Counted from the first letter of the stretch, positions 33,903-46,609 are shown. The stretch is 64,000 nt of DNA from Branchipolynoe longqiensis (GCA_030323885.1 CM059187.1:83536027-83600026), one strand, 5' to 3'. The notes: generated by a model not told the origin, from the sequence alone. A program made the numbers and translations.

Positions 33903-34343
33903 TGGTCATCATCATCATGCTGTCAGTCGCAAATTGACAAAGACTGCTTTCATTACTTAACCACTGCTCTCCATTTAGCTCTCTGCTGTGAGAGTGATGT
34001 CCAGGAGTCAGTGTTACATTTCATAAAAAGTTGCTTGCAAAGTGTTGAAGTACTGCTGGCTTTTGCAAGTTACTAGCGGCACTCTCTCAGCGAACAAATA
34101 GAGGTCTCACACTGGCAAGAACATGTCAAGACAGGTGCAAACTATTTGTCCCTGCAGTGGCTGGTCGGGAGATGTTGGTAGTTCCATTCATCACTGCCCT
34201 TAATGCTGCCACAGTAACAGGGTTTTCTGTTAGGGTTTTCTCCCTTAGCCTTTGGTTGTATCAAGAACCTGTACGACAAGGCAGTGGTTTATAACTCTGC
34301 AAGACAGGGGCGTCAAACTCTCTGAGGTATTTTAGCACTTAAA
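33903..34343 (-). mobile_element. RTE-like LINE derivative lacking the reverse transcriptase
   Basis: Read on the minus strand, this has the shared 5' module (34343-34050: TTTGACGCCCCTGTC and onward) joined directly to the shared 3' end (TGAGAGTTGC...GCTAAATGGAGAGC) and a short GATGAT tail at 33903-33912. Compared with 48790-49972 the reverse-transcriptase region is deleted. The same join occurs at 39834-40262, 48093-48342 and 56698-57084. Confidence 0.82.
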
Positions 34344-34445
34344 GTATCAGAAGTACTGCAATACATGCATACCTTCCATCCCGTCCATGGTGTAATGGTC
34401 GCAAACAGTATTTCCTCGTTTTTCGGGGGTTATTTTTCATAGTAA

Positions 34446-34720
34446 GTGGTCGTAATGGTTTCATTGCGTTTTTTCGGTGGGAAAGACACACCACCATTTA
34501 CTCTCACCTGCTGCATTCTGGACTCTACTTCCGGTGACTCTACTTCGGGTATATGCACCACTCTTCACCACCCGCGCACACAATTTCCCAAGTCTGCTTC
34601 CACACCTGTTTTCCTTCCATATCCGGGCTTTCCACTCTCTCTTCACTAATCCGCAAGCCAGCGAAACACATACTTTTTCCACCCACCTCGCTACTACTAC
34701 TTGATGTTATTTGTCTGTAG
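34446..34720. other. Pyrimidine-rich segment, unassigned
   Basis: Starts GGTCGTAATGGTTTCATTGC and becomes C/T-rich. See 15787-16040 for a possible relative. No coding evidence. Confidence 0.35.
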
Positions 34721-35779
34721 GGCTGGGCCCAGATGCCACACTGCCAGCCGTAAATAAAACTTTTTTTTATCCACAGTACTTTGTCATGGTCCGACCCATG
34801 TGTGCAGGTAGCAGGTCTGACTGCTGCCCTCCCCCCCCCCCCTCCCCCAAGTGCACCATCCACACTATCCTCTCCGTTTGTGCTACCAGAGGGCGTGCCT
34901 CCTGCGGAGGAATGCACACTGCAACAGTCTTCTGGATTTATGCAGTGTGCTTCCACCCTACCCTAGCCTAGTCAATTGTATAAGACTTTGATTTGACTCA
35001 GCAAGGGATCAAACGCACGACTTCTCACTTGGGAACTAAGCACCCTACTCAATTAGAACTCCTGTCCCGTCCATACACCCAAAACAAAGCTATCCTCAAG
35101 GCCTTTATCCTCGAGGATATCCTCATCCCGAATTCACCCACTGCCACACTCACCAGCAAACCGATACGCAATTCGCAAGTGCAGGTCAAACAAAAAACCC
35201 TACCAATGTGATCTTACTTAAATGAAGCATCCAGATTGCGAGCGCTTTGTGTAAGCGGACATGAAAGCTAAGTGTCATTAATGATTCTGACTTGACAGCG
35301 CTATATATGCAATACAACGTTATTGACACTTACTTTCGAATGGCCTGGCAGTATGAGTAGAATACGATTGACTGCTAATGTTTAGCCAGTCGGCAACTAT
35401 TCACGACATGCCAACTCCTCGTCAGTTGAAACAGTAGCATAAACATAATGACAAGTCAATCAATACGACAGCGCATGTGTGATCTATGAGTCTGGCAGTT
35501 TGACACACTGCACGCTAGCTGGGGGGTTTTAATGGATAACAATGGAGCGCATTGACAATTTATCTTACATAAATATTTGTCAGCAACAATGTAGTGCTTC
35601 CCAATCGGTATTTACAGAGCATCGCATTTATCTGTAGCACCTACCACAATATTGGTCCCGGGACCAGGATTTTTTGAATCAGTAGAAGAAATGTCAATGG
35701 GGAAAAATTGGTATTCTCGAATGTCATTATCCCTTGGCATATTTAGTAATGTCAGGTGCCAGGTTAGATAGTACCGGGT
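34721..35779. other. Unassigned stretch with one tRNA-like SINE head
   Basis: A minus-strand SINE head is visible at about 34990-35068 (GGTGCTTAGTTCCCAAGTGA, then a TTTGATCCC B-box). A C run lies at 34831-34848. Nothing else recognised. Confidence 0.4.
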
Positions 35780-36073
35780 ATCAACTGTGAAGTCATTAGT
35801 TTGACTTTGTCAGGTTTCACCCCGGATCTGCCAAATGGGAGGTATGCACTCAACTGCCAATTTGGATTTCCACCGCTGTGTATAACTTACAGCGTCATCA
35901 AAGGCCGGTTGCTCTCATACCATGTCTATGTGGTGTGGGAGGTTAAAAATCCCTTGGGTCGGTAAAAGTGTAGGCTCGGGCTTTCTATCGACCAGCAGTG
36001 GAATGAGGAAGACCAGTCGTCTATGACTGAAATTTCCCCTGCTTAAACAACTAATGGACCAACAACAACAAAA
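35760..36073 (+). mobile_element. SINE-2 copy joined to SINE-1 debris
   Basis: From 35868 the sequence matches SINE-2 (CAATTTGGATTTCCACCGCT), ending in ACAACAACAAAAAC. At 35760-35840 a minus-strand SINE-1 fragment (GTGAAGTCATTAGTTTGACT) occupies the place where a head is expected. Confidence 0.75.
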
Positions 36074-36258
36074 ACTCATTCGGCTCTCCGGTCTGAGATG
36101 AGATTTATTGTTTCAGGGAGGGGGGGGGGGAGATGAGTATAGTGAATTGGACCCACAACCTCAAGTGAATAGCCACATACACAGGTAAGCATGGGTAGGG
36201 TGAGCGCATCAGATTACCTAGATAGAATAACGCTTAGGGTGTTCATCCTGGAATGGTA

Positions 36259-36545
36259 GTTTTTTTGTTGGGGCTTTATGTCCTAGTGCAATCGGAGGTC
36301 CTATCAGGATGGGTACCGACTAGGTGATGGTGCATACTCATGGTGATGGTGCACACTCATGGTGACTTACACTAGAAAATCAGGCCACCACCACCATGAC
36401 CTGATTTCCAACTCAATCATAGAATCCATTTCTGAGCAAACTCAGTCCTTGCCCTATCCTATTAATGCTGAGCGCCAGGCTAGGCAGTGACAATTATCCA
36501 TTTTATAAGTCATTACTTTGACTCAGTCAGAATTCGAACCTAAGA
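36259..36545 (-). mobile_element. SINE-1 copy
   Basis: The minus-strand 3' end lies near 36265-36285 (GACATAAAGCCCCAACAAA), followed by the body to about 36540. The tRNA head is mostly lost and replaced by AT-rich sequence. The phrase GGTGATGGTGCA(T/C)ACTCAT is duplicated at 36324-36362. Confidence 0.8.
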
Positions 36546-36986
36546 TATATATTATTGTGATTTATATATATCAGGGAAACCGGAAATAACTCACAATGTC
36601 ACATGTGATGATTGTGATATATGCGTAATAGATGTATAGGCTTGTGGCTAATGTATGATAATGAGATGCAAAGGTTTGGAAAAAGGATTATGTAAATGAG
36701 ATGATGTCATGGAAAGTGTAGCCGGCGGGTTCAGCGAGCCCTGGGGTGTGAATAAACCATTCAGTATCCAGAAGTCAAAGTGTTCAGATATTGTACTTTC
36801 ACAATGATTAGTGTCAGTACCAATCGCTTTGCGGCGCCAGTATGGTTGTAGAGAAGCTGTAAGCAAGATATCTCTGCTCAAACCCACAATGCCTTGTGGA
36901 TATGTCTGATGGCTGCCAGGTCATCTAGATGTTTACCACCATATTGATACTGCTGGTATGAAGGCTATGTATATTGCAGGATGATC
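36546..36986. other. Unassigned stretch
   Basis: No gene or family recognised. Confidence 0.3.
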
Positions 36987-37342
36987 TTAAAGCTGCATAG
37001 TCTGATGAAAACATCAAATTTTCAAAACCAAACCAATTATCTAGAATTGATTCCATATATCTAACTTAGATTCTTATGCATTTATTAAGCATGTGTTACT
37101 ACATGTAACGGAATATTGAGGCAATTTAATAGAACCTGGAAATGCTCAAACCTATGGTATCAGTGTTTTGGAGTGCTTGCCAAAATTAATTTGACATGTT
37201 TACATTCCAAATATCTCAAAAGTTAACCATTTAAAATAAAAGTTACTTTAAATTAAACTAAGGTGAGCTATGACAATCAATTTAATATATTTATCTCAGA
37301 AAAATGACAGAAACCCAAAACCATTGGACTACGCAACTTTAA
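36987..37342 (-). mobile_element. MITE-A copy 8, full length
   Basis: TTAAAGCTGCATAGTCTGAT at the left, and CATTGGACTACGCAACTTTAA at the right without its first base, form the inverted repeats. Both ends carry TTAA. This is one of the best-preserved copies. Confidence 0.9.
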
Positions 37343-37798
37343 GCAACGAATGGATGAAATGTTGTGTGTATATTTTATGAGCGTCACTATATTTATATAT
37401 GAGTTCATGCATACTAGGTTGTAAGCATTGGATTCCAGAATGGATAAAACTCATGTGTATATATATTTTTTCGAACTGTCCATCTGAGCAGGTCCGGAGG
37501 CTGTAGTGACCAGACTCAGCTGGTATCAGGGTGGATAGGAGCCACTCGCAGGTGGCGCCGGTGTGGCAGAAGCAGGAACCAACTCATGTGGCAGTAGAAT
37601 AAAAGATAAGGAGAACAGAACTGTTTATATTCCCATAATAGATTATAGAGCACATATACATAACCAGCAATGCACATTGTGTATCTGCATTGCATGCAGA
37701 ATATATAATATAGCAATTTGGGGCAGCTTAATAGTGGAAACATTATATGAGTCTTTTTCCTACAAAGCATAGTACACAGAGTGCTGCTACCCATAACA
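37343..37798. other. Unassigned stretch
   Basis: No gene or family recognised. Confidence 0.3.
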
Positions 37799-38495
37799 TA
37801 ATGGGGCTGTCACACTATGACGTAACGACGTCAACGTAGGGAGAACGTGAAGAACGTTGAACTTCTCGGCGTAGTATGCAAATTTGAGCACAAGTTGAAC
37901 GTGGATGCAGCGTAGTGGACGAGAACGTAACGTTGGTAAAGCGTAGTGATACCGTCAATCACTGAGAGAGGACAACGTTACTATGCTCACGGAACGTTAT
38001 GAACGTTATTCCATCGCCAGAAGAACGTTACGTGATGTTAGCTATGTCATGAGACGTTGAACGTACTTTGAATGCACATTCTCGTGACGTTCTCGTGACG
38101 TTCTCGTGACGTTCTCGAGACGTTCTCGTGACTTTCCCATTAAGCCTCGTAGGCATTTGCACTTGGTTTAATGTGGGTCAACGTAGTGGAACGTAGTGGA
38201 ACGTAGTTGAACGTAGTGAGTAGCGTTGAAATAACGTCCGTTTAACGTCATTGACGTTCACTGAACGTGAACAGAACGTACGGCGAACGTAAACCCTTAC
38301 GTTCGACCTAGGTCGAAAGTTTTGAACATGTCCAAAACCTTGACGTAACTCGACGTAACACGACGTAATGTGACGTACCTCGACGTCATTCTAACGTCAT
38401 TCTGACGTCATCATGACGTAACCCAACATAATGACGAAAAATGACCACGTTAGGCTCACGTTGGCTCATTACGTCGTAGTGTGACTGGGGTATTA
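37799..38495. mobile_element. MITE-B member with ACGT-rich interior
   Basis: Ends are TAATGGGGCTGTCACACTAT and, on the reverse strand, TAATACCCCAGTCACACTAC. The right end is the same type as 48003-48025. The interior carries dozens of AACGT, GACGT and GACGTT words, with tandem GTTCTCGTGAC at 38080-38130 and AACGTAGTGG at 38178-38215. No useful ORF. Confidence 0.92.
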
Positions 38496-39175
38496 GTTCT
38501 CTTGGTGCCGTCAGAGGGCGGGTTGGTCGTGGAAGCCATCCATTTAATAAAGACTCAATTCCCGTGATAAGCAGTCTTGATCCCTCAAGCCTTTGGAATC
38601 TGATATGCATTTATCGGTTTCTACTTCACCTCGATCAATAGCCATTCCAGATACCCTGCCGCTTGTAAGCTCATATCTGTTAATAATTGCTTAGTGTGTA
38701 TTAGTGGGCATTCAGGTAGTGAAGTGAAGTGCATGTACACGGATCACGTGACCTTCGTTATTAGAGTCATTAAATTCGGGAAAGGATAGGTTCGTGTCCT
38801 CGACGAGCATCATTTTAAAAGATTAATTACGTGTAGTTAAAATGGCATGCTTGCCAAAACAACAGCTTCGAAAAATTCGCCTCACTTGTACGTTATTGTT
38901 CATAGATAACATTATGATTGTGCTTAGTTAAATAAATCTGTTCATCTCAAACTGTTGCACATATCAGAAAATGCTCATTACTTTAGAGCATGTTCTCTTT
39001 TCCCAGAGTAATCTTGGCCCGCCCGTAGCATTAACAATTCGCTGACTGCTTCCGTGAAATAGTTCTGAGGTATTCCTCGTCACGTGATTCTTATACATGC
39101 ACTTTGCTTCACTATGCTAGGTTTGATAGAGCCATTACGATGTGTTTTGTTTGTTTCTTTTCTTGTTTCACCTCC
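38496..39175. other. Unassigned stretch
   Basis: No gene or known repeat recognised. Confidence 0.3.
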
Positions 39176-39468
39176 TAGAAACATCTACGGTCATATCAGG
39201 ACGGGTACCAACTTGTGACAGTGCGCACTCAAGGCGAATCTACAGTGCTGCCCCACTGGGAAATCAGGCCGCCGGCACCATGACCCAATATCCCACTCAG
39301 TCAGATTTTGCTGACACTGAGCGAACCAGTACTTGCCTTATCCTATTAATGCCCAGTACCAGGCTAGGAGGTGACCAGTATAAATGTTGGTTTGACTCGA
39401 CCGGGAACTGAACTCCCGACCTTCTGTATGCGAGGCTCGCGCTCTACCGATTAGGCCACCGCGCCCGC
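39176..39468 (-). mobile_element. SINE-1 copy
   Basis: Minus strand: head GCGGTGGCCTAATCGGTAGA at about 39442-39465, body, and the region GGTCATATCAGGACGGGTAC at 39190. The CCAA end is missing. Confidence 0.92.
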
Positions 39469-39557
39469 TTACGAAGATAGGCTCTTCAGAGCTACTCTAG
39501 GTTTTACGGATCGCTTACTAAAAGCAACTATCCAGAATGGTTGGCCAAAGCTCTGAC

Positions 39558-39744
39558 TAAAACCACTAAATCCTCTATAACTCGACCGACCATGGGACCG
39601 ATTTTATTCGGTCCATTTAGGGAGGTGGTCAGTTTAGGGAGTCTACAATGGTATTGTACGGGCGATTGGTTGAGACCCTAATAAAGCAATCGATATAGGG
39701 GAATGGTCGATATGTGGAGGTGGTCGGTTAGAGAGGTTTTACTG
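39558..39744. mobile_element. CAGTAAAACCTC-ended MITE copy 1
   Basis: The right end at 39725-39744 is TTAGAGAGGTTTTACTG. The interior TGGGACCGATTTTATTCGGT and ATCGATATAGGGGAATGGTC matches 45743-45920 in reverse. The left terminal repeat is degraded. Probably Tc1/mariner-like by its CAG end. Confidence 0.75.
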
Positions 39745-39833
39745 CAGTCAGAACAACCACAGGTTTGCTGGAGTGTCTTACTAAAACCAACTGTTGAGAA
39801 CTACTGTAGGTTACCAGAAGCTCATACTAAAAC

Positions 39834-40262
39834 CTCATCATCATCATCATCATTCTGGCGGTTGTGATGCGACAAAGACTGCTTTCATTACTTGAATGCC
39901 GCTCTCCATTTAGTTCTCTGCTGTGAGAGTGATGTCCATGAGTTTCATGAAAGCTGCCTGCAAAAGTGTTGAAGTGCTGCTTGCTTTTGCAAGTTACCAG
40001 CGGCACTCTCTCGGGGAGCAAATAGAGGTCTCACACTGGCAAGAACATGTCTAGACAGGTGCAAAACTATTTGTCCCTGCAGTAGCTGGTCGGGAGATGT
40101 TGGGAGTTCCATACATCAACCACCCTTGATGCTGCCACAGTGACATGGTTTTCTGTTCAGGGTTTGCTCCCTTAGCCTTCGGTTCTGTTAAGAACCTGTA
40201 CCACAAGGCAGTGGTTTACAACTCTGCAGGGCAGGGGGTCAAACTCCCTGAGGTATTGCAAT
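39834..40262 (-). mobile_element. RTE-like LINE derivative lacking the reverse transcriptase
   Basis: Same architecture as 33903-34343: a CAT-repeat end (GATGAT tail in minus sense) at 39834-39850, the 3' module, a direct join near 39945, and the 5' module up to GAGGTATTGCAATACCTGC at 40262. Confidence 0.85.
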
Positions 40263-42002
40263 ACCTGCATACTAACAAATATGCACCAACTAAAACCTAC
40301 TATTCAGAAATACCAGGTTTACTGATACTCTTATTAAAACCAACTTTTCAGAACTACTATAATTCCCCCGAAGCTGATACAAAAACGAAGTATTCGGAGC
40401 CATCTTAGGTTTATGAAGCTCTTACTAAAACCACCTATTCTAGATTGATATATTGCTTCAGGTTCTTGCAGCTGTGCTTAGAGCCAGTTATATCCAGCCT
40501 CTCTATCTGTTCCTGGCTGAGCTAACAGAAGTCGACTAGATCTGTCCAGCTACTCTTTTTACACCGATGGAAACCGTGGGATAACACACACTGAGATTTC
40601 GTGGAATCCCTATGTTGGGGATGTTGTATCGCATTAACTTGTCTGTGTTCCACTTGCAAGTATTGCCACAGAGGATTCGGCTGCAAAAGCTATTCATGCG
40701 AAATGGATTTATTCGCAAAAATACAAGGAATGCTATCGACCCTTGCACAGTGGCGCCACCTATATCCGTTTTCCTCAGGACACAGCAATGTACAGTAGTA
40801 CTGTCAATATATTCACTGTTCTGATGTACTTAACTCCCTCCTCTGTCACCATCATACCTTATCCTTCGGTATATAATAACTCACATTTATGGACAAATGC
40901 GGGTGCATATTTACTAGATAGCAGTCTATTGCTTTTGATTAAATCCAATCGTGATATTTCTGGATCCCCGGCCACGTTTTGGACACCAGATGATACCAAC
41001 AGACTCTTCCCCCTTCATATCACCTGTGATGCTCCTATTCAAACCAGACTAATAACTCATTAACCATAATAAAGAAGAAAGGAAGACAAGGACAAAGATA
41101 GACAGTGAGGATGTTGTGCTTTATTGGCAACAACTCCTGCTCACCTATCAGTGACCTATCACCCTCACCCCTGCTGTTCTGTCCACACAGCAACTCATTG
41201 GTCTCTATAGTTAATCTCAAAATCAGTGCCTACAGCCCATGGAACCAGAGCCCCAGGGTTGTTGCGCACAGTCAATTGGAATAGATGAATTTTGCTAGCA
41301 TCAGACAGAGTGTCTGGGGTCCTGCTCAAGAATAGGTCTGTCTCATTCAAGAGGCAGGAGAAGAGTGCCGATGTCCAGTGTGACTGGAGCAGCGGTCTGT
41401 TTTTCATTAATAATTAATCTTATGCTGCTAGTGTGGTCAGGGGCCCGGGGGGGAGAGAGCAACTGGCCATCCCACAACCCGCCAATCAAAACACCCCCCA
41501 CAGCCTGGGAGCCGGCACCACCCCATTTGAGTAATGGTGACTCATCCCCAGCTGCAGGCGGTGCCTCAGTATATATGTTGATTAGGCTGGTGTGCTAGGC
41601 CATTCGGCACCCTGGTGACAGATAGTTGCAAACAGTTACAAATATATATATATATACTAAAATGTCCTTTTTCTGCAATTTCATTCTTTATGAATACATA
41701 GAGGAACATTTCTTCAACCTTAAACTACTTCTGATATACCACATCTCTTCATTAATCTCTAGGCACCATGCATGCACATATATTTCACATAGTCTATTAC
41801 ATGTCATAATGTGAGTGGGCCTCATTGCTCATTAGATTACATAACCCCTTACTTATTCTGTCACCCAAGAATAATCATGCTCTTTACCAATATATAAACC
41901 TAAAGCGAAAATCTGTATATGTTTACACAATGATTTGCTTATTTACTTAATATATATATTTATATATATATTTGAAAATATGTATATATATACTTTTAGA
42001 AA
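40263..42002. other. Long unassigned stretch
   Basis: Frames of 77-106 codons at 40743-41063 and 41365-41598 have no recognised domain. Short phrases of the form CTATTCAGAA...ACTATAG recur around 39520-40445 (ACTAAAACC(A/T)AC). TA microsatellites are at 41641-41656 and 41949-41992. Confidence 0.35.
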
Positions 42003-42284
42003 AAAACGGGAAGAGAAAAATGATTAGAGAAAATTCTAGAACCATGCCAATAATTGCTATACCATGCAATGCATTTTCACCGAATGCATAATAGGTTTAT
42101 CTAACTGGAATTGTATGCAGCTACAATTACAGCTGGAAATTGATTTATAATATGTATAATACTTTTATTATCGAAGAGGATTTGCATGCAGTTATTATTG
42201 CAACTGATACTTTCATTCATGTATCAAGGAATTGTACTGCATGGCCAGAAGGCCAGAGCTCTGGTGCTGACAAGAGACATTATT
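42003..42284 (+). repeat. Dispersed repeat E, copy 2 (unclassified)
   Basis: Aligns with 5018-5304 through AACTGGAATTGTATGCA near 42109, TTATTATTGCAACTGATA near 42191 and CTCTGGTGCTGACAAGAGAC near 42257. It runs straight into the 28-bp minisatellite. Confidence 0.7.
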
Positions 42285-42285
42285 T

Positions 42286-43000
42286 GCTGGTGGTGGCGCT
42301 AGTGTCAAGATGAGCGGTGGTGGCGCTAGTGTCAAAATCAGTCAGTGGTGGCGCTAGTGTCAAAATCAGCAGGTGGTGGTGTTAGTGTCAAAGTCAGCTG
42401 GTGGTGGCGCTATTGTCAAAATGAGCCGGTGGTGGTGCTAGTGTGAAAATCAGCCGGTTGTGGTGCTAGTGTCAATGTCAGCCAGTGGTGGTGTCAAAAT
42501 CAGCCAGTGGTGGCTAAGTGTCAAAATGAGCCGGTGGTGGCGCTAGTGTCAAAATGAGCCGGTGGTGGCACTAGTGTCAAAATGAGCCGGTGGTGGCACT
42601 AGTGTCAAAATGAGCTGGTGGTGGCGCTAGTGTCAAAATCAGCCAGTGGGGGCACTAGTGTCAAAATCAGCCGGTGGTGGCACTAATCTCAAAATCAGCT
42701 GGTGGTGGCGCTAGTGTCAAAATCAGCCGTTGGTGGTGCTAGTGTCAAAATCAGCCGGGGGTGGCACTAGTGTCAAAATCAGCCGGTGGTGGCGCCTGTG
42801 TCAAAGTAGGCTGGTGGTGGCGCTAGTGTCAAAATCAGCTGGTGGTGGCGTTAGTGTCAAAATCAGCTGGTGGTGGCGACTGTGGCAAAGTCAGCCAGTG
42901 GTGGCGCTAGTGTCAAAGTCAGCTGGTGGTGGCGCTAGTGTCAAAGTCAGCCAGTGGTGGCGCTAGTGTCAAAGTCAGCCGGTGGTGGCGCTGGTGCAGT
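42286..43000. repeat. 28-bp minisatellite, about 25 units
   Basis: The unit is GGTGGTGGCGCTAGTGTCAA followed by AATCAGCC, with variants GTGTCAAAGTC and GTGTCAAAATG. Unit order shows mixed variants, and a few units have indels (42486-42520). Confidence 0.95.
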
Positions 43001-43043
43001 AGTATGGCTGTAGGGAAATAGTTAGCCTCCAGTGACCACGTGA

Positions 43044-43070
43044 TCATAGCCCGTCACACACGACGTTCGG
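43044..43070 (+). mobile_element. Solitary MITE-B end
   Basis: TAGCCCGTCACACACGACGT matches the left end of the MITE-B members at 33129 and 37799. No partner end was found nearby. Confidence 0.45.
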
Positions 43071-43205
43071 CATTAATGGTGGTAGATCAGCACGTTATTT
43101 ATGTGTTCTATAATTCAATTATGGGAATATAAACACGGACAGTATTCACCGATAGTTCTTGAAGTGCTGCCCCACTTACTCGGGACTTGACATGACAAGA
43201 CGCCT

Positions 43206-43536
43206 ACCGGGCGAGTTGGCCGAATCGGTAAGAGCACAGGCTTTCCGTGTGGAAGGTCGGCAGTTCGATTGCTGGACGAATCAAACCACTGACTGACAAA
43301 AGTGATAATTATCGTGTCCTAGCCAGAAGCTCGGCATTATTAAGAGAGGGCAAGGATTGGTTAGCTCAGTGCCAGGATAATGTGACTGGGCGGGATATCG
43401 GGTCATGGTACCGGTTGCCTAATTTCCCAGTAGGGCAACACTATAAAGTTGTCATGAGGGCGAACTGTCACAAGTCGGTATTCGTCCGATTATGACCTTA
43501 GATGTTGCCAGGTCGTAAAACAAGAACAACCAACCT
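43206..43536 (+). mobile_element. SINE-1 copy, full length
   Basis: The head is at 43206-43285 (GGCGAGTTGGCCGAATCGGT), with GGCAGTTCGATTGCTGG as box B. The body follows, then GGTCGTAAAACAAGAACAAC and a CCAACC end. Confidence 0.92.
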
Positions 43537-43624
43537 GATAAGGGGCCTAGTTCCTAATTCTGCCACAGTGCCGCCACCTGCGATTGCACTTTCTTACCAG
43601 GAAACTGGCACTCACATCCGGATT

Positions 43625-44075
43625 TTAAATATATATGTATTACATATATAAATTATATATATTTTAAATATCACAGATATATTGCAGATATAATGTATAT
43701 ATTTTTAGAGATATATTATAGATATATAGTGGATATATATGATATAGATATATATATTATAGATATATGATAAGATATAGTATATATTATATAGATATAT
43801 TATATATATAATATTGATCAATTATAAATCTATTATATAAAGATATTTTAAATATGGTATGCAATATAGATATAATATAAATTTATTGTATATTTTTGTT
43901 AATATATTACAGATGTTATATAGATATAGTATAGATATATTACTGGTGTACTATTGATATATTATATAGAGCATCGATATATAATTGATATATAATAGAT
44001 ACATCATTGATATATTATAGATATATACTGGATGTATTATTGATGTATTATAGGTATATTATTTTTAATTATATA
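43625..44075. repeat. AT-rich GATATATA-type degenerate repeat
   Basis: Almost pure A/T with ATAGATATATT- and TTGATATATTA-like words over about 450 bp. Periodicity is irregular. Confidence 0.9.
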
Positions 44076-45288
44076 ACTATGCACGTCAATTATACATAGT
44101 GGGATATGTGATATGTAAGATATGTGAAAATAAATAGCAAACTAGTTCCCTCACTGCACGCAATATGATGACACATGATACAGTCAAGGCGCATCTCTGG
44201 AGGTAGTGATAAATACACGACTTATATCCTCGTTCCTTTTAGACAAATTGCATTGCCCGCCCATCAACCATTGTGATGCTAATTTCAGGAACACTCGGTA
44301 CGCTAATCGCTGCTAGAAGAAAGTGCAGGAAGCTTTTCTCCTGTTGGCCGAACAACACACTAATCCGCTGAGAGGTAAGACACAATTTCCTTCTAGATGA
44401 TGGCCAGTCGAATGGCTGCCTTATAGTCTACGACAATTGGACTTTGTTTACAGGACTGTACAGACTACACTCTGCGACAATTTGTGTAGCTAACCAATGT
44501 CTGTTCGACGGCTGGAAGACCCATCACGGTAGGACAATAATGACAGCCTGGATGCCCGGGGCACCTATTTTACGCGATCGGGCTGGTGAAGTTCTCGGTG
44601 ACCTTCCCAAATGGGGAAGTCATTATTTTTCTGATCTGCAGCAGTAGATTTCAGTTTCAATTGGCTGACTTGGGCTTGGGCAAGTAGTCGTCTCACTCGG
44701 GCAAGTAGACAATTAAGTCACTTCTCCGAATGGGTAAGTGGGGGAAAAAGTTATTGTCCTACCCTGCCTAACACCCGGACACTAAAAAAAATAGATATAT
44801 ATATATATGCTCAGATGAATAAACACATTTTCCGGAATAAAAACAAAAGTCCTGCGAATCAAAGATCAGACAAATAAACTGAAGGACACGCCTTGCACTT
44901 ATACTAATAGAGCAGGTGTCGTACCTTGACCTTACGCAAATTCTCACTCCCATAGCCCAAGCACATGTTGTGGTATTGAATTTGGGTCAATTACTAATTT
45001 GGCCGGGAATCTACACGTCACTTTCTGATTCCCGATCAATGCAGCTCAATAATGATTACCGCACAATGTAATGTGGCTTTATATGTCACCATCAACCATA
45101 ACATTAATGGGTGCATTGGGGTAGGCATACTAGTCTTAGCTCAGGAACCTCTGACAGCCTCCGCTAACGAGCACTCTCCATGCACATATTTGGATACAGC
45201 AACAGGGAAATGAACCAAGGATGCGCTTGAAAGAAATTATTCCTGAGCTAATAGTAGTATACCAACATTATTGTTATTGTTAGGTTCT
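44076..45288. other. Unassigned stretch
   Basis: No gene or family recognised; a TA run at 44794-44810. A minus-strand tRNA-like segment may lie at about 45195-45250. GGGCAAGTAG(A/T)C is repeated at 44677-44710. Confidence 0.3.
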
Positions 45289-45644
45289 TTAAAACCAAAA
45301 ATTGCACAGTCCAATGGTTTTGAGTTTCTGTCATTTCTTGGACATAAATATATTAAATTGATTGTTAGTATCTACCTTGCTTGAGTAACTTTTATTTCAA
45401 ATCGCTACGTTTTGCTGTATTTCAAGTGCAAAAATGTCAAATTAGTTTGGGCAAGCACGCCAAATCTCTGACGCCATAGGCTTTAGAAGGAACAGCTTCT
45501 ATTAAATTGGCTTTCTATCGCCTTCTATGTGGCAAGAAATGCTTAATAACTGCATCGGTATTTAAGTAAGATATGTAGAATGAATTCTAAATAATTATGT
45601 TGGTTCTTGAAAATGTGACACTTCATCGGACTATGCAACTTTAA
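45289..45644 (+). mobile_element. MITE-A copy 9
   Basis: Full-length forward copy with a diverged left end (AAATTGCACAGTCCAATGG) and the right end GGACTATGCAACTTTAA. Confidence 0.87.
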
Positions 45645-45742
45645 CTGAAGCAATGTTAGGTGAAACCTAGTCAATGCTGTGAATGTTGAAATAACCCCAG
45701 GATCCATTGCAGACAACTTCAGGAAAAATATTTGTTTTAACT

Positions 45743-45920
45743 CAGTAAAACCTCTCGAACCGATCACCTCCACAGATCGACCAGTCCCCTATATCGATCG
45801 CTTTATTTGGGTCCCAACAATACTATTATAACCATATCCTGCCTCCCTAAACCGACCACCTCTCTAAATTGATCACTTAAAGTCGGTCCCAAGGTCGGGA
45901 GATTTAGAGAGGTTTTACTG
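45743..45920. mobile_element. CAGTAAAACCTC-ended MITE copy 2, complete
   Basis: CAGTAAAACCTCTCGAACCG (left) and the reverse complement of TTTAGAGAGGTTTTACTG (right) form the ends of a 178-bp element. TA follows the right end. Relatives at 39558-39744 and 51225-51391. This style is typical of Tc1/mariner-derived MITEs. Confidence 0.85.
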
Positions 45921-46609
45921 TATATATTTCCCATTGATATAATTTCTTGAAAGCTACATAGAAACAGACTTAGAAATTATTTATCGAGGTATACCTGTAT
46001 TTTTAATATAATTAATTCCCATTGGTTGCATCAGTCTTTTCATACACAAATGGGTAACGAGGAACCGACGCTGAATGAAATTACGTTGATGGGGGTTTTC
46101 TACTTAAGAACATAATATATGGCCTAAAGTGACTCAAATGATTTAAAAAAGAACTAAGATGCCCATTTCATGTAATAATTATTTTAATAGTATAATCAAT
46201 GGTACTATTATTTTGCTACGTTCTCATTTTCTTACCAACTTCTCCATTCATAATCTTATTCGTTTGTAATATTCTTTCTTGATTTCGCCATCTTAATATT
46301 GATGTTAATGGAATGTATTCCTTTTATCCATGAGGGAAGATTTTTAAATTTTTAAATAGTTGGGTCCATCACCCGATTACTTGCAGGTGGAGCTGAGGAG
46401 CGAGTAGGGAATTCTGTGTAATTATACACGTGTCATTCTTATACAGCATATACAATATTGTAAGCTCTCAAAGCGTGTTAACTACCGTTCACCGTTCAGA
46501 CAGGTAATGTGTCATTAAGCACATTTGACCGATTATTAAGGTGGCGAATCTGCCTTACGAGGAATCTCTTATTTCGATCAATCTGACACCCACATGTGGG
46601 CACCCAGTT
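45921..46609. other. Unassigned AT-rich stretch
   Basis: No gene or family recognised. Confidence 0.3.

Noticed and set aside
43625..44075. AT-rich replication origin or matrix-attachment site
   Set aside because: Composition alone is not evidence; it has no recognisable consensus and reads as a degenerate simple repeat.
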